A stretch of DNA of 64,000 nucleotides from Celeribacter arenosi (GCF_039539485.1 NZ_BAABDF010000007.1:372001-436000); one strand, 5' to 3'; counted from the stretch's first letter, positions 40,263-49,974 are shown. A program made the numbers and translations. The notes: generated from the sequence alone by a model not told the origin.

Positions 40263-41135
40263 TTAGCCTTTCAGGACGCGACCGGCGACGGTCGAAAGTT
40301 TTTCCACGAGTGCCGTATCGCGTTTATCGGGCGCCGTCATGACCGCGTATTCAAGAGCGCGGTCACACCCGTGTTCGCAAGGCGCGTAGGCCGCGCTCAG
40401 CAGGGCAGGCAGAGCGGCCACAAGCGATTTTGCATGCGCCGTGTTGGCTTTTAGCGTGGAGAGAATTTGGGTGATATCCACGGCACCGTGGTCTGGGTGC
40501 CAACTGTCGTAATCTGTCACCATCGCGATGGATGCGTAGCAAATCTCGGCCTCGCGCGCGAGTTTGGCCTCCGGCATATTTGTCATGCCGATGACGTCGC
40601 AGCCCCAAGAACGGTAGAGTTTGCTCTCTGCCACGGAGGAAAACTGTGGACCCTCCATGGCGAGGTAGGTGCCGCCTTTGTGCACCGTAACACCCGTTGA
40701 ACGCGCGGCCTCATAGGCCAGACCCGAGAGCCGCTCACAAACCGGATGGGCCACGGAAACATGCGCGACGCATCCGGTTTCAAAGAACGATTTCACGCGA
40801 GCAAAGGTGCGGTCGATAAACTGGTCGACGACAACGAAATCACCGGGCGCCATCTCTTCGCGAAAGGATCCGACTGCCGACACCGAGACGAGGTCGGTGA
40901 CACCCATTTGCTTGAGCGCATCGATGTTGGCGCGGTAGGGGACGGTGGAGGGGGTGTGGACGTGGCCGCGACCATGCCGTGGTAGAAACACCATCCGCAC
41001 CCCGTCGAGCGAGCCTGTCAAAAGGGAATCGGATGGCGGTCCCCATGGTGTGTTCACCTCTTGCCAGCTTGCGTCCTGCAACCCGTCAATTTCATAGACG
41101 CCAGAGCCGCCCATCACGCCAATAATTCGTTCCAT
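40263..41135 (-). CDS. mtnP: S-methyl-5'-thioadenosine phosphorylase
   Basis: A 290-residue phosphorylase that splits methylthioadenosine into adenine and methylthioribose-1-phosphate. MERIIGVMGGSGVYEIDG opens the nucleoside phosphorylase fold, LPRHGRGHVHTPSTVPYRAN is the phosphate site, and GGTYLAMEGPQFSS and NMPEAKLAREAEICY are the substrate blocks. It precedes apt in a two-gene salvage operon. The remaining methionine salvage genes are not in the window. Confidence 0.96.
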   Translation of the reverse strand: MERIIGVMGGSGVYEIDGLQDASWQEVNTPWGPPSDSLLTGSLDGVRMVFLPRHGRGHVHTPSTVPYRANIDALKQMGVTDLVSVSAVGSFREEMAPGDFVVVDQFIDRTFARVKSFFETGCVAHVSVAHPVCERLSGLAYEAARSTGVTVHKGGTYLAMEGPQFSSVAESKLYRSWGCDVIGMTNMPEAKLAREAEICYASIAMVTDYDSWHPDHGAVDITQILSTLKANTAHAKSLVAALPALLSAAYAPCEHGCDRALEYAVMTAPDKRDTALVEKLSTVAGRVLKG

Positions 41136-41485
41136 GCCGTTCCCTTGTTTCTGGTCACGCGGTCAAACTATGCCCTCACGGCGACATAGAAAAGCGCGTA
41201 GCTTTGTAGAGCTCAAAAAATCGAGACGGTTTACGTTTCCAACAGTGAACCGGTGCCCCATGGGGACGTCGTATCCGATCTTTCCGTGCGCAAGGCGACG
41301 AGCATCATTGGGCCAATGCTGTCCGCGCCACCTCCAAAATTGAATGACCCCATCTGTCTCGTAGTCGGTCACCCTTGTGGCTCCCCCGCAACTGCAACGG
41401 GGGCTTGCAGGGGCTATTAGTGGCCCTTTGTCACGTTTGCCTCTATAGGGCGACAAAAGCATCCATAAAATATGTGGGGTTCCCC
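41136..41485. other. Intergenic region between mtnP and the SulP gene
   Basis: These 350 bases hold no convincing gene. They contain a 10-bp palindrome CCCCATGGGG at 41256-41265 and a hairpin CCCCCG/CGGGGG at 41383-41403 without a T-run. The mtnP promoter (minus) and the SulP promoter (plus) must lie here. Short open frames on both strands have no recognisable content. Confidence 0.6.
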
Positions 41486-43096
41486 TTGTTACAATCCGCA
41501 CTCGCGTCCTTCGCGAAAAATCTGTCCTTGTCTGGTGGCGGTTCGACAAAGCTCACACCCAATCAGATCAAAACCGAGTTCCTGTCCGGTCTCACCGTCG
41601 CGCTCGCGTTGGTTCCCGAGGCTGTCGCCTTTGCTTTCGTGGCAGGGGTCCATCCGCTGGTAGGGCTCTACGCGGCGTTTCTCGTCGGTCTGGTGACCGC
41701 TGTCATCGGCGGGCGTCCCGGTATGATTTCGGGGGCAACCGGTGCTCTGGCCGTCGTTATGGTCAGTCTGGTGGCCGAGCATGGCGTGGAATACCTCTTT
41801 GCCACGGTCGTGCTTATGGGAGTTTTGCAAATCCTCGCGGGTGTCTTCCGAATGGGGAAGTTTATCCGGTTGGTTCCACACCCCGTGATGCTGGGGTTCG
41901 TCAACGGGCTGGCAATCGTGATTTTCCTCGCCCAGATGACCCAGTTCAAAAATCCCGGTTCGGATATGTTCATGACGGGCTGGCCCCTCATTCTGATGAT
42001 CGGGCTGGTGGGTCTGACCATGGTGGTGGTCTGGGGATTGCCAAAGTTCACAAACATCATTCCCGCCCCGCTCGCCGGTATTCTGATTACGGCGTTGGTG
42101 GTTATCCTGTTTGATCTTCCGGTGCCTCGCGTTGGCGATATGGCTTCTATCGAGGGCGGTTTGCCAACTTTTCATATTCCCGCAGTGCCGATGTTTGAAA
42201 GCATGTCGCAGTTCCTGAGCGTGATGGAAATCATCTTCCCCTACGCGCTGATCCTTGCGGCCATTGGCCTGATCGAAAGCCTTCTCACCCTCAACCTCGT
42301 CGGCGAGATCAAAGGCGAGCGCGGCGGCGTTGCTCAGGAATGTGTGGCGCAGGGTACGGCCAATGTCATCACCGGCTTCTTTGGTGGCATGGGCGGTTGT
42401 GCGATGATCGGTCAGTCGATGATCAACGTGAAATCAGGGGGACGCACGCGGCTGGCAGGTATTGCCGCGGCACTGTTCCTTTTGGCGTTCATCGTTGTGG
42501 CATCGCCGCTGATCGAACAGATACCGCTCGCAGCGCTTGTTGGTGTGATGTTCATGGTGGTGATCGGCACATTCGCGTGGAATTCATTCAAAGTGATGCG
42601 CAAGGTGCCGCGCGTCGACGCCTTTGTGATCGTTCTTGTGACCGTGGTCACAGTTCTGGAAGATCTCGCGGTGGCTGTCGTGGTCGGCGTGATCGTCTCC
42701 GCACTTGCATATGCGTGGCAGAACGCGAGTCGCATCCACGCCAAAACGTACACCACTCCGGAAGGCGCGAAGGTCTATCAGGTGCAGGGCCCGCTGTTCT
42801 TCGGGTCTTCCGAAGGATTTGGCGAGCTTTTCGACCCGGCACGCGACCCCTCAATGGTGATCGTCGATTTTGCCGACAGCCGCGTTGCCGACCAATCCGC
42901 GCTGAATGCGATTGAAACGCTCGCCGCGAAATACGAGGCCGCGGGCAAGGAAATCCAACTGCGCCACCTGAGCCGCGACTGTCACCGTCTGTTATCCAAT
43001 GCAGGACACCTCATGGTCGATAGCGATGACGATCCCGACTACGAGATTGCCACGGACTACACCGTGCGCACCGGAGTGCTCGGCGGCGGGCACTAA
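41486..43096 (+). CDS. SulP family inorganic anion transporter with STAS domain
   Basis: A polytopic membrane transporter of about 536 residues. The SulP core begins FLSGLTVALALVPEAVAFAFVAGVHP and includes GGRPGMISGATGA and GQSMINVKSGGRTR. A cytoplasmic STAS domain occupies the last 110 residues (VYQVQGPLFFGSSEGF, VIVDFADSRVADQSALNAIE). Members carry sulfate, bicarbonate or other anions; the substrate is not evident. The start is uncertain: TTG at 41486 has GGGG upstream and gives MLQSALASFAKN; GTG at 41474 or the more distant GTG at 41375 are alternatives. Confidence 0.88.
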   Translation: MLQSALASFAKNLSLSGGGSTKLTPNQIKTEFLSGLTVALALVPEAVAFAFVAGVHPLVGLYAAFLVGLVTAVIGGRPGMISGATGALAVVMVSLVAEHGVEYLFATVVLMGVLQILAGVFRMGKFIRLVPHPVMLGFVNGLAIVIFLAQMTQFKNPGSDMFMTGWPLILMIGLVGLTMVVVWGLPKFTNIIPAPLAGILITALVVILFDLPVPRVGDMASIEGGLPTFHIPAVPMFESMSQFLSVMEIIFPYALILAAIGLIESLLTLNLVGEIKGERGGVAQECVAQGTANVITGFFGGMGGCAMIGQSMINVKSGGRTRLAGIAAALFLLAFIVVASPLIEQIPLAALVGVMFMVVIGTFAWNSFKVMRKVPRVDAFVIVLVTVVTVLEDLAVAVVVGVIVSALAYAWQNASRIHAKTYTTPEGAKVYQVQGPLFFGSSEGFGELFDPARDPSMVIVDFADSRVADQSALNAIETLAAKYEAAGKEIQLRHLSRDCHRLLSNAGHLMVDSDDDPDYEIATDYTVRTGVLGGGH

Positions 43097-43128
43097 AGCG
43101 GTCACCAGTCTGAATATACATGACAAAG

Positions 43129-43154
43129 AAACGGGGCCCGCGCGGCCCCGTTTT
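43129..43154. terminator. Bidirectional terminator between SulP and flavin reductase genes
   Basis: AAACGGGGCC (43129-43138) pairs perfectly with GGCCCCGTTT (43144-43153) around a 5-base loop, with four T at the end. The two flanking genes converge on it. Confidence 0.88.
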
Positions 43155-43183
43155 GGTCTATGCAGTAGCATTCGGGAAAGCTC

Positions 43184-43768
43184 TCAGTCGTCGGGACGCG
43201 TCAGCTCGAACACCTCACTGACTTCGGCATAGTCGCGATATCCCAGGCGCGCCAAATGCCGCGCACGAGCGACATCGTAGCGCCCATCCACAACCAGTTC
43301 GTCGCGCATATGCACGCCGGTCACCTCGCCGAAGATGGCGAAATTGTCTTTGCCCTCCAGCGTCACGATCTGCGTCAATTTGCATTCGAGCGCCGCAGGG
43401 GCGTCCGCCACCCGCGCGCAGGCGATGGTTTCGCATTCTGTTTTGACCGCATTTGCATGCACGAACTCATCCTCACCATGCGCCAGTGAGGCCGACGTTG
43501 CATTCATCACCAGTGCGGAATTGGAGCTGACAAGATTGACGCAGAAAACGCCGGTTTCGCGGATGTTCGTCAGGCTGTCTTTCGCCGAAGTTGAGGCGAA
43601 CATCACCTGTGGTGGCGTGTAGGCGACCGCATTGAAAAACGAGTAGGGCGCAAGATTGTCGATGCCTGCTGCGCTGCGTGACGAAATCCATCCAATGGGT
43701 CGCGGAGACACGATAGCCGAGAACGGGCTATGGGGCAGGTTGTGTCCGTCTTCGGGGCGATAAAACAT
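43184..43768 (-). CDS. Flavin reductase family protein
   Basis: A 194-residue FMN-binding split-barrel protein. FSAIVSPRPIGWISSRSAAG is the FMN-binding signature and NLAPYSFFNAVAYTPPQVMF is the following block. The family reduces flavin or acts as the reductase part of two-component oxygenases, but no monooxygenase is adjacent. It is a single gene between a terminator and the divergent GNAT gene. Confidence 0.87.
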   Translation of the reverse strand: MFYRPEDGHNLPHSPFSAIVSPRPIGWISSRSAAGIDNLAPYSFFNAVAYTPPQVMFASTSAKDSLTNIRETGVFCVNLVSSNSALVMNATSASLAHGEDEFVHANAVKTECETIACARVADAPAALECKLTQIVTLEGKDNFAIFGEVTGVHMRDELVVDGRYDVARARHLARLGYRDYAEVSEVFELTRPDD

Positions 43769-43868
43769 GTATGTCTCCTTGCGTTGCTCCTGATTTAGGG
43801 CCGTGTTAGTCGAAAAGCGAGCGCTTTGAGGTGGATAGGCGCATAAGGCACCTGCGAAAGGGGCAGAA

Positions 43869-44357
43869 GTGTATCGGATCGACGTGGAAACGGCGGATGA
43901 TTGGTGGGAGGTCGAACACCTCTATGACACCTGTTTTGCGCCGGGGCGTGAGCTTTTGTCATCATACCGCCTGCGTGCCGGTGTCCCCCGCGTGGACGAT
44001 CTATGTCTCGTCGTGCGCGACGAAGGCGACGTCGTGGCCGCCGCCATCCGGTTTTGGCCTGTGAGAATAGGGGATGCACGTGCGCTCCTTCTCGGGCCCA
44101 TCGCCGTTCACCCGACGAGACAGGGCGAGGGATTGGGAGGGATGTTGATGGCCGAAAGCCTCGCCGAAGCCGTATGTCTGGGCTGGGACAGAGTGCTGCT
44201 CGTCGGGGACGAACCCTATTACTCGCGTTTTGGTTTTCGGAAGCTCGACGGCGTGGAAATGCCGCCCCCCACCAACCCCGACCGTGTGCTGGGTCTCGCT
44301 CTTGCGCCGGGAGGGTGGGACGGGGTCTTTGGCGTGGTCGCACGTGATGTCGATTGA
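43869..44357 (+). CDS. GNAT N-acetyltransferase
   Basis: A 162-residue GNAT-fold protein. The acetyl-CoA loop is seen in LGPIAVHPTRQGEGLGGMLMAESLAEA, and LLVGDEPYYSRFGFRKL is a typical end segment of the YhbS-like group. GTG at 43869 is the only start that gives a complete fold, and GGCAGAAG precedes it. The substrate is unknown. The EcsC gene follows after 42 bases. Confidence 0.82.
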   Translation: MYRIDVETADDWWEVEHLYDTCFAPGRELLSSYRLRAGVPRVDDLCLVVRDEGDVVAAAIRFWPVRIGDARALLLGPIAVHPTRQGEGLGGMLMAESLAEAVCLGWDRVLLVGDEPYYSRFGFRKLDGVEMPPPTNPDRVLGLALAPGGWDGVFGVVARDVD

Positions 44358-44399
44358 CGGGGACTTGGAAAACCGCGCGATGAACCCCACATCTATCCG

Positions 44400-45176
44400 A
44401 TGAAAGCGAACCCGCCCGCCCTTACAGACGGTGCCCACGCCGTTCTACAGGCCCCGACGCCCGAAGCGATCCGTGCCCTTGCACGGCGCCTGAAGTCTGC
44501 CAATAACCCCGGCATGCAGCTTCTAAACCTCGTGGGTGGCACGGCAGATGGGTTATTTGCCAAGCTTCCAAAACCCGTGAGCGCGCAGTTGGAAAGCAGC
44601 ACGTTAGCAGCGCTCGAACTGGCATTTGAAGGCGCGGCGCGCACACGTCGCAATGGCGTTCGCGCAAACACTTGGTTCAGCCGCGCTGTGTCGTCTGGCT
44701 TGGGCGCTGTCGGTGGTGTCGGCGGGCTGCCCACCGCGCTCGCCGAACTGCCGGTCACCACCACCGTCCTGTTGCACACGATCCAAGGCGTCGCGGAAGA
44801 TCACGGATTTGACCCGACCCGCGCCGACGTCAAAAAAGCCTGCATCCAGACCTTTGCTGCCGCAGGGCCGCTGGAAAGCGATGATGGTGCAGACCTCGGA
44901 TTTCTTGTTGCGCGCACAACGCTGACTGGGGCGACAGTGAATTCACTCATCGCCCGCGTGGCGCCGCGGCTATCGCTGGTGCTTGGGCAAAAACTGGCGG
45001 CCCAAACAGTGCCGATTCTGGGGGCTGTCGCAGGTGCTGCGACCAATTACGCCTATACCGCCTATTATCAGGACATGGCCCATGTGACCTTCGGCATGCT
45101 GCGCCTCGCCGAAGACAGCGGGCATAGCTATGACACCCTCAAAGACATGTTGAGGGCGGAGATTGCGTCGGGCTAA
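44400..45176 (+). CDS. EcsC family protein
   Basis: A 258-residue protein of the EcsC family. Gly/Ala-rich hydrophobic segments (SSGLGAVGGVGGLPTALAELP and ILGAVAGAATNYAYTAYYQDMA) are typical of the family and may associate with membranes. EcsC was first noted with an ABC transporter in Bacillus, but its function is unknown. The stop TAA overlaps the convergent downstream gene stop in CTAA (45173-45176). Confidence 0.85.
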   Translation: MKANPPALTDGAHAVLQAPTPEAIRALARRLKSANNPGMQLLNLVGGTADGLFAKLPKPVSAQLESSTLAALELAFEGAARTRRNGVRANTWFSRAVSSGLGAVGGVGGLPTALAELPVTTTVLLHTIQGVAEDHGFDPTRADVKKACIQTFAAAGPLESDDGADLGFLVARTTLTGATVNSLIARVAPRLSLVLGQKLAAQTVPILGAVAGAATNYAYTAYYQDMAHVTFGMLRLAEDSGHSYDTLKDMLRAEIASG

Positions 45177-45616
45177 GTCGTCTCGGGCGTTTCCGGTTTT
45201 TTGTCGTCTTCACCGAAGCGGCGCATTGCATTGAACAATTCCCGCCGTGTGCGCGCGCCGATACGGCGTGCCGCTTCGCCACCTTTGGCGGCCAGCGCAC
45301 GTCGACCCGCGCGGGTAAGGAATGGTCGCGATGCCGTCGCAAGACCACCTGCAGCAGGGGCGCGAATGGCTCCGGTTGCCACCAGCTTTTGAAATAGCGC
45401 CTGAGCGACCTCAGGGGCAACTTTCAAATCACGTGCGATCGCCGCAACGGACGTCACACCGTTTTTTTGGGCATACCAAGACGCCCAAGCATACTGCGAA
45501 GACGTTATAACCACGGGCGCCGGTGTGGCCGCAGTGGCGGCCGTGATCGTGGGCATTGGAAGTGAGGGCGCAAGGCCGAGCAGGGCTAAACCCCGCGTAA
45601 AAGTACGTCTGTTCAT
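45173..45616 (-). CDS. Hypothetical protein with a Tat-type signal
   Basis: A 147-residue protein I do not recognise. It begins NRRTFTRGLALLGLAPSLP, a twin-arginine signal pattern, followed by an Ala/Thr-rich linker. The mature part, VAAIARDLKVAPEVAQALFQKLVATGAI, looks like a helix-turn-helix or helical hairpin, and the tail is rich in Arg and Lys. The ATG at 45616 matches the signal start. If truly exported, the HTH-like segment cannot be a DNA-binding domain. ptsP lies upstream, 54 bases away, on the same strand as the ptsP stop side. Confidence 0.65.
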   Translation of the reverse strand: MNRRTFTRGLALLGLAPSLPMPTITAATAATPAPVVITSSQYAWASWYAQKNGVTSVAAIARDLKVAPEVAQALFQKLVATGAIRAPAAGGLATASRPFLTRAGRRALAAKGGEAARRIGARTRRELFNAMRRFGEDDKKPETPETT

Positions 45617-45670
45617 AGCTTGAACATGGGGAGGCGCCATCACGGCGTCAAGCCCAGAGGGTGCGCGCGC

Positions 45671-47923
45671 CTAGAGCACAAGCCCCTGTTTCGCGAGGGC
45701 AAGCGAGAGATCATGACGCACAGATTGCGCCCCGCTTTGCGCTGCTTCATCAATCACTGCCGCGATTTCATCGAGGTCAATACGACGCAAAACCGATTTG
45801 ATCGGCCCGATTGAGGCAGGGCGCATCGACAAGGTTCTAACGCCCATCGCGGCGAGCGCTATGGCTTCCAGAGGACGGCCGGCATCCTCGCCACAAAACG
45901 ACACAGGCGTTTCAAAAGCGTCGCAGCGCTGAACGATTTGACGGATGAACGACAGGAACGAGTAGTTGAGCGTATCATAGCGCTTGCGAACGCGTTCATT
46001 TTCACGGTCAGCCGCAAAGAAGAACTGTTTTAGATCGTTGCCACCGATTGAAATGAAATCGGTCATCTCGAAAAACTTGTCCGGCGCAAATGCCAGTGAC
46101 GGGGTTTCAAGCATTGCGCCGACTTCGAGGCTCTCGGGTAGGGTATGCCCAAGTCGTGCTTCGTTATCCAGAACCTCGTAGAATATCTCGCGTGCTTGGC
46201 GGTATTCGTCGAATTGCGCCACAAAGGGGAACATCACGGTCAATGGCCGCCCCGCAGCCGCGCGGGTCAGCGCCTGCAATTGCATCCGCATCACGCCGCG
46301 TTTGTCGAGCCCGACACGGATCGCGCGCCACCCCATTGCAGGGTTCGGTTCGTCCTGAGGCTTCATGTAGGGGAGGACTTTGTCAGACCCGATATCGAGC
46401 GTTCGAAAGGCCACCCGTTTGCCCTGAGCAGCGTCCATCACGCGGCTGTAGAGCGACGCAAGCTCGCCGCGGCGAGGCACCTTGTTTCGCACGAGGAATT
46501 GCAGTTCGGTGCGGAAAAGACCAACACCATCAGCCCCCGACGAGGCCAGAGACGGCAAGTCGGCCATCAAGCCCGCATTCATTTGTAGTGACAGTGTTTT
46601 CCCGCAGGTGGTCACCGCGGGCAGATCGACGAGATCGGCATAGCGTTTTGCGGCCTCGGTCTGCATCGCGATCTTGTCGCGGAAAGCCTTGGCCACGTTT
46701 TCTTCGGGCCGCAGGTGAATGACCCCCTGATCTCCGTCGATCAGAACATGGTTGCCGTTAATCGCCTCGGTCGTGATGCGTTCTGCATGGATGACGAGAG
46801 GTATGGCCCACGCCCGTGCAACCACCGCAGCATGGGAACCGACCGACCCCTGTTCCAGGATGATGCCTTTGAGGTTTTTGCCGTATTCCAACAACTCTCC
46901 GGGGCCAATGTTGCGCGCAACCAGGATCGGATCATCGGGCATCGCCGCGCCCGTGTCGCTGCCTTGTCCCGTCAGGATGCGCAAAAGCCGGTTCGACAGG
47001 TCATCAAGGTCATGCAGACGTTCGCGCATATACGGGTCCGGGACGGTCGACATGCGGGCCCGTGCGGTGGATTGCTCTTTTTCCACCGCCGCCTCTGCCG
47101 AGAGCCCGCGCAGGATGTCCTCTTCCATCCGGCGCATCCAGCCACGGGAATGGGCAAACATGCGGTAGGCTTCCAGAACTTCGCGTTGGTCTTTTTCGCT
47201 CGGCTCGATTTCCGAAAGCATGCCGTCCACGGAAATGCGCAACTGGTTGACGGCTTCGTTGAGGCGGATTTTTTCTTTGTCAGGGTCGTCGGCTACGGGG
47301 TTGGTCACGACCACGCGGGGTTCGTGGAGAAACACGTGACCCTCCGCTACGCCTTCCTGCGCCGAGGTGCCGCGAAAGAGCACCGGATGGGTGTGTAGGG
47401 CGGCAAAGCTCGTGTCGTCGCCCACAAAGGCACCGAGTTCGGTCATCTCGGCGAGAACCATCGCCACAACTTCCAGTGCGTAGACTTCGTCGTCGGTAAA
47501 GCGGCGGGCTTGCTTTGATTGCACAACCAAAACACCGAGCGTTTCACCCAGACGCTGGATCGGCAGACCCAGAAAACTGGAGAAAATCTCTTCGCCCGTT
47601 TCCGGCATATAGCGAAAGCCCCGCTCGGAGGGGGCATCGGCGGTGTTGACCATTTGGCGCGCGCGCGCGACGCGACCGACGAGACCTTCGCCAATACGCA
47701 TACGTGTTTTGTGGACGGCTTCGGGTTTGAGACCTTCGGTCGCGCAAAGTTCGAGCGTTTCGGTGTCGCGGAACAGGTAAACCGAGCACACTTCCGTACG
47801 CATACTGTCCGCAATCAGATGAGTGATGCGGTCCAGACGCGTCTGGCCTGCGCTGTCCTCGGCAAGAGTGTCTCTGAGACGCCCGAGAAGCTTTCGACTT
47901 TCGCTTTCTAGGCTTTCTGCCAT
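45671..47923 (-). CDS. ptsP: Phosphoenolpyruvate-protein phosphotransferase PtsP (nitrogen PTS enzyme I)
   Basis: A 750-residue cytoplasmic protein. An N-terminal GAF domain (VCSVYLFRDTETLELCATEG) is followed by the enzyme I phosphohistidine domain, with His364 in GSVGSHAAVVARA, and the PEP-binding TIM barrel with GLFRTELQFL and the end segment VSFCGEDAGRPLEA. It takes phosphate from PEP and passes it to NPr and EIIA-Ntr, which regulate nitrogen and potassium responses. ATG 47923 gives MAESLESESRKLL; the longer in-frame reading to 48010 is less likely. It follows lysC, in the same direction. Confidence 0.95.
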   Translation of the reverse strand: MAESLESESRKLLGRLRDTLAEDSAGQTRLDRITHLIADSMRTEVCSVYLFRDTETLELCATEGLKPEAVHKTRMRIGEGLVGRVARARQMVNTADAPSERGFRYMPETGEEIFSSFLGLPIQRLGETLGVLVVQSKQARRFTDDEVYALEVVAMVLAEMTELGAFVGDDTSFAALHTHPVLFRGTSAQEGVAEGHVFLHEPRVVVTNPVADDPDKEKIRLNEAVNQLRISVDGMLSEIEPSEKDQREVLEAYRMFAHSRGWMRRMEEDILRGLSAEAAVEKEQSTARARMSTVPDPYMRERLHDLDDLSNRLLRILTGQGSDTGAAMPDDPILVARNIGPGELLEYGKNLKGIILEQGSVGSHAAVVARAWAIPLVIHAERITTEAINGNHVLIDGDQGVIHLRPEENVAKAFRDKIAMQTEAAKRYADLVDLPAVTTCGKTLSLQMNAGLMADLPSLASSGADGVGLFRTELQFLVRNKVPRRGELASLYSRVMDAAQGKRVAFRTLDIGSDKVLPYMKPQDEPNPAMGWRAIRVGLDKRGVMRMQLQALTRAAAGRPLTVMFPFVAQFDEYRQAREIFYEVLDNEARLGHTLPESLEVGAMLETPSLAFAPDKFFEMTDFISIGGNDLKQFFFAADRENERVRKRYDTLNYSFLSFIRQIVQRCDAFETPVSFCGEDAGRPLEAIALAAMGVRTLSMRPASIGPIKSVLRRIDLDEIAAVIDEAAQSGAQSVRHDLSLALAKQGLVL

Positions 47924-48111
47924 GGATCCCCGATCTGCGCGCGTCACCATATCGGTTCGCGTCGTTGCGTCTTTACCGGACAAGTAGGTCGTTAGGGTAG
48001 GGCAAATCAACCGTAGGGAGTGCCGTTAGCGTTAACTTTCAAGAAATTTGCATCGTTATCCGGCAGTTATCGACGGATCTGCGAAAGTTTTCTGCTTATG
48101 CAAGCGAGACC

Positions 48112-49347
48112 TCAGGCTTTGTCGAGCTCGAAGGCGTCGTGAAGTGCCTGCACGGCGAGTTCGGTGTATTTGCGATCAACGAGAACCGAAATCTTGATCT
48201 CCGAGGTGGCGATGACCTTAATGTTGATGCCTTCTTGCGAGAGCACTTTGAACATTTTGGCGGCAACACCGGACTGTGATCGCATACCGATACCAACGAG
48301 CGAGATCTTTGCGACGTCTGTATCGCAAATCAGTTCGTCATAGGTGAATTCACCCCGTTCTTTCGCACCCGACAGGGCGGATTCGGCGCGTTTCACCTGA
48401 TCGGTCGGGCAGGAGAACGTCATGTCCGTCTCGCCGTTCTCAGAAATGTTCTGAACGATCATATCGACGTTTATGCCCGCATCGGCGAGGGGACCAAAGA
48501 TCGACGCGGCGATACCCGGGCGGTCGGCGACAGAAACGAGGGTCATCTTGGCCTCTTCACGCGAAGCGGCCAGACCAGCAACAGGTTTGTTTTCCACGAT
48601 ATCCTCCTCGGCACAAATCAACGTACCGGCATTGGGGTCATATTCTTCGAAAGACGACAGAACACGCAACTTCACTTTGTAGCGCATGGCAAGTTCGACA
48701 GAGCGTGTTTGCAGGACTTTTGCGCCGAGCGAGGCCAGTTCCAGCATCTCCTCGAAGGAGATGCGCTCCATCTTGCGCGCTTTGTCGGTAATCCGCGGGT
48801 CGGTCGTATAGACGCCGTCCACGTCGGTGTAGATGTCGCACCGCTCAGCGTCAAACGCGGCCGCAAATGCCACCGCCGTGGTGTCCGAGCCGCCACGCCC
48901 CAACGTGGTGATGCGGCCCTCGTGGCTGATGCCCTGAAAACCGGCCACAACGGCGACCCGCATACCTTCGCCGAACTTGGTGTTGATGTTCTCGGTCGGA
49001 ATTTCTTCAATCCGAGCCGCACCATGCGCAGAGTTGGTTTTGAGCGGCACCTGCCACCCCTGCCAGGAACGCGCGGGAATATCCATTTCCTGCAACGTCA
49101 GAGCCATCAGACCGGCGGTCACATTTTCGCCCGAGGACACCACCGCGTCATATTCGCGGGCGTCATACATAGGGGAGGTTTCACCAACATAGCCGACAAG
49201 TTTGTTGGTTTCGCCGGACATTGCAGAGACGATCACGATTACGTCGTAACCATTGGCAACTTCGCGTCCGACGCGCTTTGCGGCGCGTTTGATGCGGTCC
49301 AGAGTAGCGACAGAGGTGCCGCCGAATTTCATCACGAGAAGGGGCAT
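48112..49347 (-). CDS. lysC: Aspartate kinase
   Basis: A 411-residue enzyme that phosphorylates aspartate, the first step to lysine, threonine and methionine. MPLLVMKFGGTSVAT is the kinase signature, GRGGSDTTAVAFAAA binds ATP, and two C-terminal ACT domains follow (VSVADRPGIAASIFGPLA and ISLVGIGMRSQSGVAAKMF). The ACT domains indicate feedback control, probably by lysine with threonine. ptsP lies 188 bases downstream. Confidence 0.97.
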   Translation of the reverse strand: MPLLVMKFGGTSVATLDRIKRAAKRVGREVANGYDVIVIVSAMSGETNKLVGYVGETSPMYDAREYDAVVSSGENVTAGLMALTLQEMDIPARSWQGWQVPLKTNSAHGAARIEEIPTENINTKFGEGMRVAVVAGFQGISHEGRITTLGRGGSDTTAVAFAAAFDAERCDIYTDVDGVYTTDPRITDKARKMERISFEEMLELASLGAKVLQTRSVELAMRYKVKLRVLSSFEEYDPNAGTLICAEEDIVENKPVAGLAASREEAKMTLVSVADRPGIAASIFGPLADAGINVDMIVQNISENGETDMTFSCPTDQVKRAESALSGAKERGEFTYDELICDTDVAKISLVGIGMRSQSGVAAKMFKVLSQEGINIKVIATSEIKISVLVDRKYTELAVQALHDAFELDKA

Positions 49348-49447
49348 GATCCGCCGGTTTCCCTGTCATCAAATAATCGCGCCGTTCCTAAGCGCATGAA
49401 AGGGAAAGGGCAAGTCGCAACAGCAAAGATCCGGCCAGTGTGGCGGG

Positions 49448-49891
49448 TCAGTTGACTTTGCGTTTGGGGGCAAAGGGGAGGGGCATCACGGGAACGCCAT
49501 CCTCGATCAGCGATTTTGCATCCTTGATCGGCGCTTCGCCATAAATGGCGCGCTGTGGAATGTCGCCGTCATGCATGGCGCGGGCTTCGCGTGTAAACTC
49601 CGCTCCAACGTAGTCGGCGTTGCGTTCGACCTCGGCTTTTAGTTTGGCAATTGCTGCTTCCATTTCGGATGCCGGCGCACCGAGGTCGGACCCCATCGCC
49701 ACCCCATTGCCTCCGGCTTCCTGAGCACCGTTGGACACACGGGGTGCCATGATCGCTTTCTCAATTTTGCTCGCGCCACAGGTCGGGCATGATAGCTGAC
49801 CCGCCGCCGCAAGCCCGTCGAACGCCTTGGTAGAGGCGAACCAGCTTTCAAAGCTGTGGCCATCAGGACATTTGAGCGCGTAGCGGATCAT
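49448..49891 (-). CDS. DUF1178 protein
   Basis: A 147-residue protein starting MIRYALKCPDGHSFESWFAS and then CPTCG, a zinc-ribbon-like pattern with one Cys near residue 8 and CPTC near 36-39. The remainder includes ADYVGAEFTREARAMHDGD, highly conserved in DUF1178. The function of the family is unknown. It is in the same direction as the Nudix gene upstream and lysC downstream. Confidence 0.88.
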   Translation of the reverse strand: MIRYALKCPDGHSFESWFASTKAFDGLAAAGQLSCPTCGASKIEKAIMAPRVSNGAQEAGGNGVAMGSDLGAPASEMEAAIAKLKAEVERNADYVGAEFTREARAMHDGDIPQRAIYGEAPIKDAKSLIEDGVPVMPLPFAPKRKVN

Positions 49892-49974
49892 GGTTTTTGC
49901 CAGTGTTTTCGGTTTGGGACACCAAGTCAGTCAAAATAGGGCGGATGACGGGCCTTGGCAATCGGGAGCCCTGT

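Noticed and set aside
41256..41265. Palindrome CCCCATGGGG in the mtnP-SulP spacer
   Set aside because: It is only 10 bases long, has no partner site and no clear relation to a promoter; chance occurrence is plausible.
41163..41549. Minus-strand frame of 128 codons in the mtnP-SulP spacer
   Set aside because: It overlaps the SulP start, has no ribosome binding site or recognisable domain, and its composition is unlike neighbouring genes.
48011..48111. GTTAAC near 48029-48034 as a CtrA site upstream of ptsP
   Set aside because: Only a half-site is present, without a second TTAA at the right spacing, and ptsP is not a known CtrA target.
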